DNA of 64,000 nucleotides from Streptomyces melanogenes (GTDB lineage: Bacteria; Actinomycetota; Actinomycetes; Streptomycetales; Streptomycetaceae): the NCBI RefSeq assembly GCF_014649795.1, contig NZ_BMTS01000005.1, positions 310,001 to 374,000 on the forward strand. Reading direction: 5' to 3'. The position numbers were made by a program, and so were the translations under genes. Every line of letters begins with the position of its first letter. The first letter of the stretch is position 1. The notes beneath the pieces were generated by a model. It was not told where the DNA came from. It saw only the letters and a program-made list of their open reading frames with translations, and did no database searches. Below, one piece after another: positions 41,547 to 49,808 of the stretch.

Positions 41547-42584
41547 ATGAGCACAGTCCCGCCAGGTCTCGATCCGGAGCGGCTGCGCGCCCATCTCGAC
41601 CGCGAGCGGCCGGGGCTCGTGGGCGGTCCGCTCACCGCCCGGATCGTCGAGGGCGGCCGGTCCAACCTCACGTACATCGTGACCGACGGGACGGGCCAGT
41701 GGGTGGTCCGACGGCCGCCGCTGGGTCATGTCCTGGCCACCGCGCACGACATGAAGCGCGAGCACCGGGTGATCAGCGCCCTGCACCCGACGTCGGTCCC
41801 GGTGCCGGAGCCGCTGCTGCTGTGCGAGGACGAGTCGGTCATCGGCGCGCCGTTCTACGTGATGGAGTACGTGGCCGGAACCCCGTACCGCACGGCGGAG
41901 CAGCTGGCTCCGCTGGGCCCGGAGCGCACCCGGGCCGCGCTGCTCGGCCTGGTGGACACGCTGGTCGAGCTGCACGCGGTGGACCCCGAGGCGGTCGGCC
42001 TCGGGGACTTCGGGCGCCCGGAGGGCTTCCTCGACCGCCAGCTGCGGCGCTGGGGCAAGCAGCTCGACGCCTCCCGCAACCGTGAGCTGCCCGGGATCGA
42101 CGAACTGCACGCGGCGCTCGGCCGCGAGCTGCCCGTCTCCCCCGCCGCCACGGTCATCCACGGCGACTACCGGCTCGACAACGTCCTCGTCGGGGACGAC
42201 GACGAGATCAAGGCCGTCCTCGACTGGGAGATGTCGACCCTCGGCGACCCGCTGACCGACCTCGGGCTGCTCGTGATGTACAGCGCCGAGCTGAAGGTGA
42301 AGGACTCCCCGGTCTCCACCACCGCCGGGGCCGCCGGGCACCCCACCCCCGCCGAGCTGATCGAGCGGTACGCCACCCGCTCGGGCCGGGACACCTCGGC
42401 CATCTCCTGGTACACGGCGTTCGCCTGGTTCAAGCTCGCCGTGATCCTGGAGGGCATCCACTACCGCTACACCCTGGGCCAGACCGTCGGCGCGGGCTTC
42501 GACCGCATCGGGGACCTGGTGCCCGTCTTCATCGACCACGGCCTCACCACCCTCCAGTCCACGCAGTCACCGCAGGAAGGCTGA
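41547..42584 (+). CDS. Phosphotransferase (APH) family protein, ACAD10-like
   Basis: A 345-residue kinase-like protein. GGRSNLTYIVTDG is the nucleotide-binding loop, MKREHRVISAL the Lys helix region, VIHGDYRLDNVLV the Brenner-type catalytic loop and VLDWEMSTLGDP the metal Asp. It is followed by an acyl-CoA dehydrogenase 9 bases later; in animals ACAD10/11 fuse these two activities and act on 4-hydroxy-acids. By analogy the protein may phosphorylate hydroxyacyl substrates. That is inference. Confidence 0.83.
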   Translation: MSTVPPGLDPERLRAHLDRERPGLVGGPLTARIVEGGRSNLTYIVTDGTGQWVVRRPPLGHVLATAHDMKREHRVISALHPTSVPVPEPLLLCEDESVIGAPFYVMEYVAGTPYRTAEQLAPLGPERTRAALLGLVDTLVELHAVDPEAVGLGDFGRPEGFLDRQLRRWGKQLDASRNRELPGIDELHAALGRELPVSPAATVIHGDYRLDNVLVGDDDEIKAVLDWEMSTLGDPLTDLGLLVMYSAELKVKDSPVSTTAGAAGHPTPAELIERYATRSGRDTSAISWYTAFAWFKLAVILEGIHYRYTLGQTVGAGFDRIGDLVPVFIDHGLTTLQSTQSPQEG

Positions 42585-42593
42585 ACTCCCGCC

Positions 42594-43808
42594 ATGGACT
42601 TCGCATTCGACGCACGGACCCAAGAGCTGCGCGCCAAGCTGCTCACCTTCATGGAGCAGTACGTCTACCCGGCCGAGACCACCGCGCACGAGCAGCGGCT
42701 GCGGCTGAAGTCGCCGTGGGACACGCCCGCCGTGGTGGAGGAGCTGAAGGCCGAGGCCCGCAGCCAGGGCCTGTGGAACCTCTTCCTGCCGGACGCCGAG
42801 CACGGCGCCGGGCTCAGCAACCTCCAGTACGCGCCGCTCGCCGAGATCACCGGCCGCTCCCCGCACCTGGCGCCCACCGCCCTCAACTGCGCGGCGCCGG
42901 ACACCGGGAACATGGAGGTGCTCGCCCAGTTCGGCTCGGACGAGCAGCAGAAGCGGTGGCTGGAGCCGCTGCTGGCCGGGGAGATCCGCTCCGCCTTCGC
43001 GATGACCGAGCCGGAGGTGGCCTCCTCGGACGCCACCAACATCGAGACCCGGATCGCCAAGGAGGGTGACGAGTACGTCATCACCGGGCGCAAGTGGTAC
43101 ATCTCCGGCGCGATGAACCCGGACTGCAAGATCTTCATCGTGATGGGCAAGACCGACCCGGACAACGCGGACGTCCGCCGCCAGCAGTCGATGGTGCTGG
43201 TGCCGCGCGACACCCCGGGCGTCGAGGTCCGCCGCGCGATGCAGGTGTACGGATACGAGGACCACTCCCACGGCGGCCACGCCGAGGTCGTCTTCCACGG
43301 GGCGCGGGTGCCCGTGGAGAACCTGGTGGGCGAGGAGGGCGGCGGCTTCGCCATCGCCCAGGCCCGCCTCGGGCCCGGCCGGATCCACCACTGCATGCGG
43401 CTGATCGGCATGGCCGAGCGGGCCATCGAGCTGATGTGCCGGCGGGCGGTGGCGCGTACCGCGTTCGGCAAGCCGATCGCCCAGCAGGGCGTGGTGCAGG
43501 AGTGGATCGCGGACGCGCGCGTGGCGGTGGAGCAGTTGCGGCTGCTCGTCCTGAAGACCGCCTGGCTGATGGACACCGTGGGCAACCGCGGCGCCCACAC
43601 CGAGATCCAGGCCATCAAGATCGCCACGCCCCGCACGGTCCTCGACATCATCGACAAGGCCGTCCAGGTCCACGGCGCGGGCGGGGTGAGCCAGGACTTC
43701 CCGCTCGCCGAACTGTGGGCGGCGGCCCGCACCCTGCGCATCGCCGACGGCCCGGACGAGGTGCACCAGCGCTCGCTGGCCCGCCGGGAGCTGAAGAAGT
43801 ACCTGTAG
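42594..43808 (+). CDS. Acyl-CoA dehydrogenase, ACAD10/11-like
   Basis: A 404-residue FAD enzyme: AFAMTEPEVASSDATNIETR (FAD/substrate region) and KWYISGAMNPDCKIFIVMG are typical of the ACAD10/11 branch, while VHGAGGVSQDFPLA and RIADGPDEVHQRSLARREL end the protein. The usual catalytic Glu lies in other positions in this branch. It oxidises fatty acyl-CoA to enoyl-CoA. It forms an operon with the phosphotransferase gene under a shared operator. Convergent TetR gene starts three bases beyond its stop region. Confidence 0.88.
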   Translation: MDFAFDARTQELRAKLLTFMEQYVYPAETTAHEQRLRLKSPWDTPAVVEELKAEARSQGLWNLFLPDAEHGAGLSNLQYAPLAEITGRSPHLAPTALNCAAPDTGNMEVLAQFGSDEQQKRWLEPLLAGEIRSAFAMTEPEVASSDATNIETRIAKEGDEYVITGRKWYISGAMNPDCKIFIVMGKTDPDNADVRRQQSMVLVPRDTPGVEVRRAMQVYGYEDHSHGGHAEVVFHGARVPVENLVGEEGGGFAIAQARLGPGRIHHCMRLIGMAERAIELMCRRAVARTAFGKPIAQQGVVQEWIADARVAVEQLRLLVLKTAWLMDTVGNRGAHTEIQAIKIATPRTVLDIIDKAVQVHGAGGVSQDFPLAELWAAARTLRIADGPDEVHQRSLARRELKKYL

Positions 43809-43810
43809 CC

Positions 43811-44404
43811 CTACGGACGCAGTGCCCGCAGCAGCAGGTCGGCGAGGTGGTCGGCGACCTGCTGCGGGGTGAGCGGGCCGTCCGGCCGGTACCAGGTGGA
43901 CAGGTGGTGGACCGACCCGAAGTGGTAGTCCACCACCAGGTCCGCCGGGGTGGCCGTGGAGAACACCCCGGCCGCCTGGCCCTCCTCGATCAGGGCCCGG
44001 AACCGCTCGTGGTAGCGCCGCCGCTCGACCCGCACCTGCTTGTTCTTCTCGGGGCTGAGGTGGTGCATCGAGCGGAAGAAGATCGACGCGTCGTCGAGGT
44101 TCTCGATGGTGGTGACCACCACGTCGGCCGCCGCGTCGCGCAGCCGCCGCTCGACCGGCGCGTCCGCGTCCGCGAAGGCGTCGAGCCGCTCCTGCTGGAG
44201 GCGCAGCACGCGCGCGTACACCTCCTGGAGCAGGTCCTCCTTGGAGCCGAAGTAGTGGTAGAGCGCCCCCTTGGTGACGCCCGCCGCCTCGACGATCTCC
44301 TGGACGGAGGTCCTGTCGTACCCGTTCTCGGCGAAGAGGCGGGTGGCGGCGGCCAGCAGCCTCTGGGGGACGGGGGTGCCGCTCCCGTCCGTCGTCCTGG
44401 CCAT
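43811..44404 (-). CDS. TetR family regulator of fatty-acid degradation genes
   Basis: A 197-residue TetR protein: HTH VQEIVEAAGVTKGALYHYFGSKEDLL (residues about 34-60, quoted in part) and an all-helical ligand domain (FRSMHHLSPEKNKQ). It is the last gene of the leftward operon SDR-ligase-TetR, 44 bases after the ligase. Matching palindromes upstream of this operon (46909) and of the convergent dehydrogenase operon (41486) suggest it represses both. An acyl-CoA is the likely inducer. Confidence 0.85.
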   Translation of the reverse strand: MARTTDGSGTPVPQRLLAAATRLFAENGYDRTSVQEIVEAAGVTKGALYHYFGSKEDLLQEVYARVLRLQQERLDAFADADAPVERRLRDAAADVVVTTIENLDDASIFFRSMHHLSPEKNKQVRVERRRYHERFRALIEEGQAAGVFSTATPADLVVDYHFGSVHHLSTWYRPDGPLTPQQVADHLADLLLRALRP

Positions 44405-44448
44405 GCCGTCGCCGCCTCTCCTGGTCCACCCGTTGTTTTTGCGCCGTT

Positions 44449-46101
44449 CTAGTGGCGAGAACGCAGTTCCCGCCTGAGGATCTTCCCACTCGCCGTCTTG
44501 GGAAGCTCCGCGAGTACCTCGACCTGCCGGGGATATTTGTACGCCGCCAGCCGCTCCTCGCAGTACGCGGAGAGCTCGCCGGGGGTGGCCTCGGCGCCGG
44601 GGCGCAGGCTCACGTACGCCTTCACGTTCTCGCCCCGGTACGGGTCGGGGACGCCGACGACGGCCGCCTCGCGCACCGCCGGGTGGCCGTAGAGCACGTC
44701 CTCGACCTCGCGCGGCCATACCTTGAAGCCGGACGCGTTGATCATGTCCTTCTTGCGGTCGACGACGTAGAGCCAGCCGTCCCGGTCCATGAACCCGATG
44801 TCGCCGGTGCGCAGTTCGCCGTCCGGGAAGGTCTCGGCGGTGGCCTCGGGGCGGCGCCAGTAGCCGGGCACGACCTGCGGGCCGCGCACCACGATCTCGC
44901 CCTGCTCGCCCAGCGCCACCTCCTCGCCCTCCTCGTCGACGATCCGTACGACCGTCTCGGGGCCGGGCAGGCCGACCGAGAGGGTGCCCGAGACCGGGTC
45001 GACCGGGGCCTCCCGCTCCGGCGGCACCGAGGCGCAGGGGGCGGTGCACTCGGTGAGCCCGTAGCCGTTGCGCAGATACGGGCCGAACGCCGCCCGGAAC
45101 TTCTCCACCAGCGCGGGCGGCACCGGTGCGCCGCCCGAGGAGATCACCCGGAAGGAGTCGAAGTGGTCGCGGGTGACGCCGGGCGCGGCCGCCAGCGCCA
45201 TGAAGGCGGTGGAGGGGCCCACGGTGTAGGCGGGCCGGTGCTCGGCGAAGGCGTCGAGGACCACGCCGGGGTGGAAGCGGTAGGCGAGGATCAGCGTGCC
45301 CGCGTTGGCGACGCACGCGGCGAGCTGGCAGACCATGCCGGTGATGTGGAAGAGCGGGGCCAGCGCGAAGTAGCCCGCGCCCTCGGCTATCGGGTGGCCG
45401 GTGCGCTGGCGCTCGGCGTTGTAGGTGATGCCCGCGTGGGTGTTCATGGCGCCCTTGGGGGTGCCGCTGGTCCCCGAGGTGTAGCTGATCAGCGCCGTGG
45501 CGTCGGGGGCCGGTTCGCGTCCGCCCGGGGCGGGCAGGCCGTGGCGGGCGACGGCCAGCAGGTCGTCGGTGTCGGCGGGGCGGGGCAGCCGCTCGAAGGC
45601 GAGCACCCGCGCGTCGTCGCGGCTCTGCAGGTCGAGCTCGCACGCGGTGAGCGCGATCCGGACGGGCGAGGCGGCCGCGGTGTCCCGCAGATACGCCTCC
45701 CACGCCCGGTCGGAGCAGATCAGCGCGGCGGCCTCGGAGTCGCCGAGCACATGCCCGACCTCGGCCGACTTGTACATCGGGTTGAGCGGGACGACGGTGG
45801 CGCCCGCCTTCCAGGCGCCGAGCAGCGCGATCACGAAGTGCGGGGTGTTCTGGAGCATGACGGCGACCCGGTCGCCGGGCTGGATGCCCCGGGCGGCGAG
45901 GTGCCCGGCCACCGAGTCGGAGAGCGCGTCGGTCTCGCGGTAGCTGAGCCGCCCGTCGAAGTAGGCGAGCGCGGTGCGGTCGGGGGCGCGCAGGACGGCG
46001 GCCCGGAAGGCGTGCACCACGCTGGCGGGCGGGCTGACGGGTGCCCGCTGGGCCTCGGTGAGCTGCCCGAGCCAGGGTTTTGACGCGTACGGAGAGGTCA
46101 T
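44449..46101 (-). CDS. Long-chain fatty-acid-CoA ligase (AMP-binding)
   Basis: A 550-residue ANL superfamily enzyme. ISYTSGTSGTPKGAMNTH is the P-loop A3 motif, NGYGLTECTAP A5, ELRTGDIGFMDRDGWLYVVDRKK A7-A8 (in part), and PKTASGKILRRELR the C-terminal A10 Lys motif. It activates a carboxylic acid with ATP and CoA. The start overlaps the SDR stop (ATGA). Together with the dehydrogenase and SDR it should feed acids into beta-oxidation. Confidence 0.88.
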   Translation of the reverse strand: MTSPYASKPWLGQLTEAQRAPVSPPASVVHAFRAAVLRAPDRTALAYFDGRLSYRETDALSDSVAGHLAARGIQPGDRVAVMLQNTPHFVIALLGAWKAGATVVPLNPMYKSAEVGHVLGDSEAAALICSDRAWEAYLRDTAAASPVRIALTACELDLQSRDDARVLAFERLPRPADTDDLLAVARHGLPAPGGREPAPDATALISYTSGTSGTPKGAMNTHAGITYNAERQRTGHPIAEGAGYFALAPLFHITGMVCQLAACVANAGTLILAYRFHPGVVLDAFAEHRPAYTVGPSTAFMALAAAPGVTRDHFDSFRVISSGGAPVPPALVEKFRAAFGPYLRNGYGLTECTAPCASVPPEREAPVDPVSGTLSVGLPGPETVVRIVDEEGEEVALGEQGEIVVRGPQVVPGYWRRPEATAETFPDGELRTGDIGFMDRDGWLYVVDRKKDMINASGFKVWPREVEDVLYGHPAVREAAVVGVPDPYRGENVKAYVSLRPGAEATPGELSAYCEERLAAYKYPRQVEVLAELPKTASGKILRRELRSRH

Positions 46102-46871
46102 GCGCCGCCCGCCTCCCACTTCTGCTGGAGGTGGTTCATGGAGGTGAGCCAGCGGTCCGGATCCCCGGCCCGCGCCCCGTAGTAGCCCGCCACCTCCGGG
46201 TGTGGCAGCACCAGGAACCGCTCCTCGGCGATCGCCGCGAACAGCGCGTCGGCGACGGCCGCCGGCTCGATCGCGGTCGGCGCGAGCACCAGGTCCCCGG
46301 CCGAGCCGGTGGCGGCCAGCATGTCGGTGCGCACGCCCTGCGGGCAGATCGCGTGGACCTTGACGCCCCGGTGGCGGTAGGTGAGCGAGAGCCACTCCGC
46401 GAAGGCGAGGGCGCCGTGCTTGGTGACGCTGTACGGGGCCGCGCCGATCATGGTGAGCAGCCCGGCCGCCGACACGGTCGACACGAACCGGCCGCCGCCG
46501 CGCTCCAGCCACTCGGGCAGCAGCTCGCGGGCGGCGCGGACGTGGGCCATCACGTTGACGTCCCAGGCGGCCTCCCAGACGTCCTCGGGCGCGGCCTCCG
46601 AACCGCCCGATCCCAGGCCCGCGTTGGCGCAGTACACGTCAATCGCCCCGCCCAGCGCCTCGCGGGCGAGCGGGACGACGCCGGAGGCGTCCCCGGGGAC
46701 GGCGATCGCGCCGATCTCCTCGGCGGTCTTACGGGCCTTGGCCTCGTCGAGGTCGTTGACGACCACCCGGGCGCCCTCCGCCGCGAATCTGCGCGCGAGC
46801 GCGGCGCCGATGCCGCCGCCCGCCCCGGTGACCACCACTGCCGCGCCCTGGACGCCCTGGACCGAACCCAT
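46098..46871 (-). CDS. SDR family oxidoreductase
   Basis: A 257-residue short-chain dehydrogenase: VVVTGAGGGIGAALARRF (NAD(P) motif), CANAGLG, and YSVTKHGALAF with the catalytic Tyr and Lys. First gene of the operon with the CoA ligase and TetR regulator; operator at 46909-46926 lies about 40 bases upstream. It may oxidise hydroxyacyl-CoA or an alcohol in the same degradative path. Confidence 0.84.
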   Translation of the reverse strand: MGSVQGVQGAAVVVTGAGGGIGAALARRFAAEGARVVVNDLDEAKARKTAEEIGAIAVPGDASGVVPLAREALGGAIDVYCANAGLGSGGSEAAPEDVWEAAWDVNVMAHVRAARELLPEWLERGGGRFVSTVSAAGLLTMIGAAPYSVTKHGALAFAEWLSLTYRHRGVKVHAICPQGVRTDMLAATGSAGDLVLAPTAIEPAAVADALFAAIAEERFLVLPHPEVAGYYGARAGDPDRWLTSMNHLQQKWEAGGA

Positions 46872-46908
46872 CGAGAATCCGCCTCTCCACATGCCGACTG
46901 GTGTGCAG

Positions 46909-46926
46909 ACTAACCAGTCGGTATGT
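46909..46926 (-). promoter_or_regulatory. Candidate TetR operator upstream of the SDR-ligase-tetR operon
   Basis: On the minus strand ACATACCGACTGGTTAGT, matching 41486-41503 in 16 of 18 positions. A second partial copy (GCCGACTGGT, 46893-46902) lies closer to the start. Spacing fits repression of the SDR gene promoter. Confidence 0.62.
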
Positions 46927-47036
46927 ACGGACGGAAGGGGCCGTCGCGAACCGTCCCGTGCGGCTCGTTCCCCGTCGCGCGCCCGCGCGCTAGCGTGCGT
47001 GGCCATGACACCGCGAGCGGCCGTGGAGGTACGCCG

Positions 47037-48284
47037 ATGAGCCTGTCCAGACGGGGCCTGCTGGCCGGAACGGGCACAGCGGCAGCGGGCGCGGTGGTCG
47101 CGGGGGCGGCCCCCGCCCACGCCCACCACCGCCCCGGGCCCGTGCGGACCGGCTTCGACCGGCTGGCCGCCGACGGCTACCGGGCGCTGGCGGGCCGCAA
47201 GGTGGGCGTGGTCACCAACCCGACCGGGGTGACCGCGGACGTCCGGCACATCGTGGACGTCATGCACGCCGACCCGCGCGTGGACCTGGTCGCGGTGTTC
47301 GGGCCCGAGCACGGCTTCCGGGGCACCGCGCAGGCGGGCGGCTCCGAGGGGCGCTACGACGACCCGGCGACCGGGCTTCCGGTCTACGACACGTACGGCG
47401 TGAGCGGGCAGGCGCTCGCCGCCGTGTTCACCGCGTCCGGTGTGGACACGGTCGTCTTCGACATCCAGGACGTGGGCGCACGCTTCTACACGTACATCTG
47501 GACGCTCTACGACTGCATGGAGGCCGCCGCGCTCGCCGGGAAGCGGTTCGTGGTCCTGGACCGGCCGAACCCGGTGACCGGGCGGACGGCGAGCGGGCCC
47601 GTGCTCGACAAGGCGTTCGCGACCTTCGTCGGGCGCGAGCCGATCGCGCAGGCGCACGGGATGACGGTGGGCGAGCTGGCGGGGCTCTTCGACGCCGAGT
47701 TCCTGGGCGGGCGCGTACGGGTGGAGACCGTACGGATGACCGGCTGGCGGCGGGACGGCTTCTTCGACTCCGCGGGGCTGCCCTGGGTCCCGCCGAGCCC
47801 CAACATGCCGACCCCCGACACCGCGCTCGTCTACGCGGGCACCTGCATGTTCGAGGGCACCAACCTCTCCGAGGGGCGCGGCACCACCCGGCCCTTCGAA
47901 CTGCTCGGCGCCGAGGGGATCGACGGGCGCTGGGCAGCCGCCGTGAACGCCCTGGGGCTGCCGGGGGTCCGCTTCCGCGAGGCGTACTTCACGCCCACCT
48001 TCTCCAAGTTCCAGGGCAGGACGGTCGGCGGCGTCCAACTCCACGTCCACGACCGCGAGGCGTACGACCCGGTGCGCACCGGCGTCGCGCTCCTGGTGAC
48101 GGCGAAGAAGGCGTGGAGCGGCTTCGCCTGGCGGCCGGACCACTGGATCGACAAGCTCACCGGGTCGGCGGCGGTCCGCACCCTGATCGACGCGGGCGCG
48201 GGCACCGACGAGGTGGTGGGCGCCTGGCAGACCGGGCTCACCGCGTTCCGCGCGACCCGGGCGCGGCATCTGCTGTACCGGTGA
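47037..48284 (+). CDS. NamZ-like exo-beta-N-acetylmuramidase (DUF1343), Tat-exported
   Basis: A 415-residue secreted protein. SLSRRGLLAGTGTAAAG is a twin-arginine signal, cleaved after AHAHH-like residues. The mature protein shows the DUF1343 motifs VGVVTNPTGV, VAVFGPEHGFRG, VFDIQDVGARFYTYIWT and DRPNPVTG. Proteins of this family (NamZ of Bacillus) remove terminal MurNAc from peptidoglycan fragments, so it probably helps recycle or degrade cell wall. GGAGGT is seven bases before the ATG at 47037. Confidence 0.85.
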   Translation: MSLSRRGLLAGTGTAAAGAVVAGAAPAHAHHRPGPVRTGFDRLAADGYRALAGRKVGVVTNPTGVTADVRHIVDVMHADPRVDLVAVFGPEHGFRGTAQAGGSEGRYDDPATGLPVYDTYGVSGQALAAVFTASGVDTVVFDIQDVGARFYTYIWTLYDCMEAAALAGKRFVVLDRPNPVTGRTASGPVLDKAFATFVGREPIAQAHGMTVGELAGLFDAEFLGGRVRVETVRMTGWRRDGFFDSAGLPWVPPSPNMPTPDTALVYAGTCMFEGTNLSEGRGTTRPFELLGAEGIDGRWAAAVNALGLPGVRFREAYFTPTFSKFQGRTVGGVQLHVHDREAYDPVRTGVALLVTAKKAWSGFAWRPDHWIDKLTGSAAVRTLIDAGAGTDEVVGAWQTGLTAFRATRARHLLYR

Positions 48285-48288
48285 GGGG

Positions 48289-48306
48289 CCGGGGGAAAAC
48301 CCCCGG
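48289..48306 (+). terminator. Terminator after the NamZ-like gene
   Basis: CCGGGGG-AAAA-CCCCCGG, a seven-base stem with a four-base loop five bases after the stop. No T-run. Confidence 0.6.
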
Positions 48307-48363
48307 GGCGGACGGTGGCTGGCGGGATGGGCCCGGCGCCCACCCGGCCGACAGGCTGGGGCC

Positions 48364-49689
48364 ATGCATCTGTTCCACGACACCCACCATCGTCTGCGCC
48401 AGGCCTTACTCCTGCTGCTCGGCCTGACGCTCGGCGTGTTCACGGCGGCCGCCCCGGCGGCCCGGGCAGCCGAACCTCCCACTCCAGAACGCCAGTTGGC
48501 GCGGTCGGCCCAGCCCCTGGACGACCTGCGGCCGCTCGGCCGCATGGTCGGCTCGGCGGACATCGTGGGCCTGGGCGAGGCGACGCACAACTCGCACGAG
48601 TTCTTCGCGACCAAGCAGCGCGTGTTCCAGTACCTCGTCGAGAAGAAGGGCTTCACCACCTTCGCCCTGGAGACGGCCTGGTCCTCCGGAATGCGCGTCA
48701 ACGCCTATGTGCTGCGCGGCGAGGGCGACCCCGAGCGGATCGTGCGCGAGGAGTTCCAGAGCTCGTACGCGATGTGGCAGACCCGGGAGTACCTGGACCT
48801 GATCCGCTGGATGCGCGCCTACAACCTGCACCACGACCGCAAGGTCCAGTTCATGGGCGACGACGTGGGCTACGCGGGCCCGCAGCTCTTCGACCGGGTG
48901 AGCGCGTACACCGCGAAGCGCTACCCCGCGCTGCTGCCCCGGCTGACCGCCCTCTACAAGGACTCGCGGCCCACGGCGGGCGTCGGCGACACCATGAACG
49001 ACAGGCTCAAGCGCCCGCTCGCCGAGCGCAAGCGGCAGGCCGACGAGGTGCGCCGGGCCTACGAGCTGCTCGCGGCCCAGCGGCCCGGCCCCGACCGGGC
49101 CGAGCACGCCTGGATGCTCCAGTACGCGCGCACCGTCGCGCAGACCGGCGCCATGTGGGCGTTCGACTTCTTCGACGACGGCCAGCTGCGCGAGTCACGG
49201 CTCTACCGGGACCGGATCATGGCCGAGAACACCGTGTGGTGGCAGCGCCAGACCGGGCACAGGATGCTGCTCTCCGCGCACAACGGCCATGTCGGGTACG
49301 CCCCGACGCTCAGCGGCGAGTACCCGAAGGTGCAGGGCGCCTTCATCCGGGAGGCGGTCGGCTCCGCGTACATGAACATCGGGTTCACCTTCGGGCAGGG
49401 CTCGTTCAACGCCCTGGACCTGAACGACCCGGCCGAGCCGATCCGCGAGTTCACCGTCGGGCCGCCCGAGTCGGGCAGCAACGAGGAGGTCCTCGAACGG
49501 GTCTCGCCGCGCGACTACTACCTCGATCTGCGCAAGGTGGCGAACCCGGCCAAGGACTGGCTGGGCGCTTTCCGGCCGACGCGGTCCATCGGCAACTCCT
49601 GGCCGCAGGACGCCGAGCAGATGCAACTCGGTCCCTCGTTCGACGTACTGGTGCACCTCCACCGGGTGACGGCCGCGCACCGGCTCTGA
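48364..49689 (+). CDS. Secreted erythromycin-esterase-like protein with a TTA codon
   Basis: A 441-residue protein with an N-terminal signal peptide (RLRQALLLLLGLTLGVF...ARAAE). GLGEATHNSHEFF and SAHNGHVGY carry the Glu and His expected of the erythromycin esterase (EreA-like) family, and FALETAWSSG follows. Most family members in Streptomyces are not resistance enzymes and act on unknown esters. Leu-15, inside the signal peptide, is encoded by TTA (48406-48408), so translation may depend on bldA tRNA. No strong ribosome site is visible before the ATG. Confidence 0.8.
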   Translation: MHLFHDTHHRLRQALLLLLGLTLGVFTAAAPAARAAEPPTPERQLARSAQPLDDLRPLGRMVGSADIVGLGEATHNSHEFFATKQRVFQYLVEKKGFTTFALETAWSSGMRVNAYVLRGEGDPERIVREEFQSSYAMWQTREYLDLIRWMRAYNLHHDRKVQFMGDDVGYAGPQLFDRVSAYTAKRYPALLPRLTALYKDSRPTAGVGDTMNDRLKRPLAERKRQADEVRRAYELLAAQRPGPDRAEHAWMLQYARTVAQTGAMWAFDFFDDGQLRESRLYRDRIMAENTVWWQRQTGHRMLLSAHNGHVGYAPTLSGEYPKVQGAFIREAVGSAYMNIGFTFGQGSFNALDLNDPAEPIREFTVGPPESGSNEEVLERVSPRDYYLDLRKVANPAKDWLGAFRPTRSIGNSWPQDAEQMQLGPSFDVLVHLHRVTAAHRL

Positions 49690-49733
49690 CCTCCTCGATC
49701 TCACCCCTTTCTCCCCTGTCCAGCGTATGGTCA

Positions 49734-49802
49734 GCCCTCCGGTCCGGCGGGACGATGTGAGGCCTCAGCCTCGCCCCATCGTCAGCGAACGGACCGGAGG
49801 GC
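49734..49802 (+). promoter_or_regulatory. Structured leader that hides the ribosome site of the downstream gene
   Basis: GCCCTCCGGTCC (49734-49745) pairs perfectly with GGACCGGAGGGC (49791-49802), a 12-base stem whose right arm contains the ribosome site GGAGGG eight bases before the ATG at 49809. Inside are a seven-base stem (GACGATG / CATCGTC, 49751-49757 with 49777-49783) and a five-base stem (GAGGC / GCCTC). This could be a translation switch or simply a terminator of the previous gene, which ended 45 bases earlier. Confidence 0.5.
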
Positions 49803-49808
49803 CACCCC

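Noticed and set aside
43094..44452. Open frame running through the end of the acyl-CoA dehydrogenase and across the TetR gene
   Set aside because: It is out of frame with both, lacks a start signal and has an artefactual composition; the two annotated genes account for the DNA.
48364..49689. Macrolide resistance gene
   Set aside because: The erythromycin esterase family label does not imply resistance; most secreted members in Streptomyces have no shown macrolide activity, and there are no biosynthesis genes nearby.
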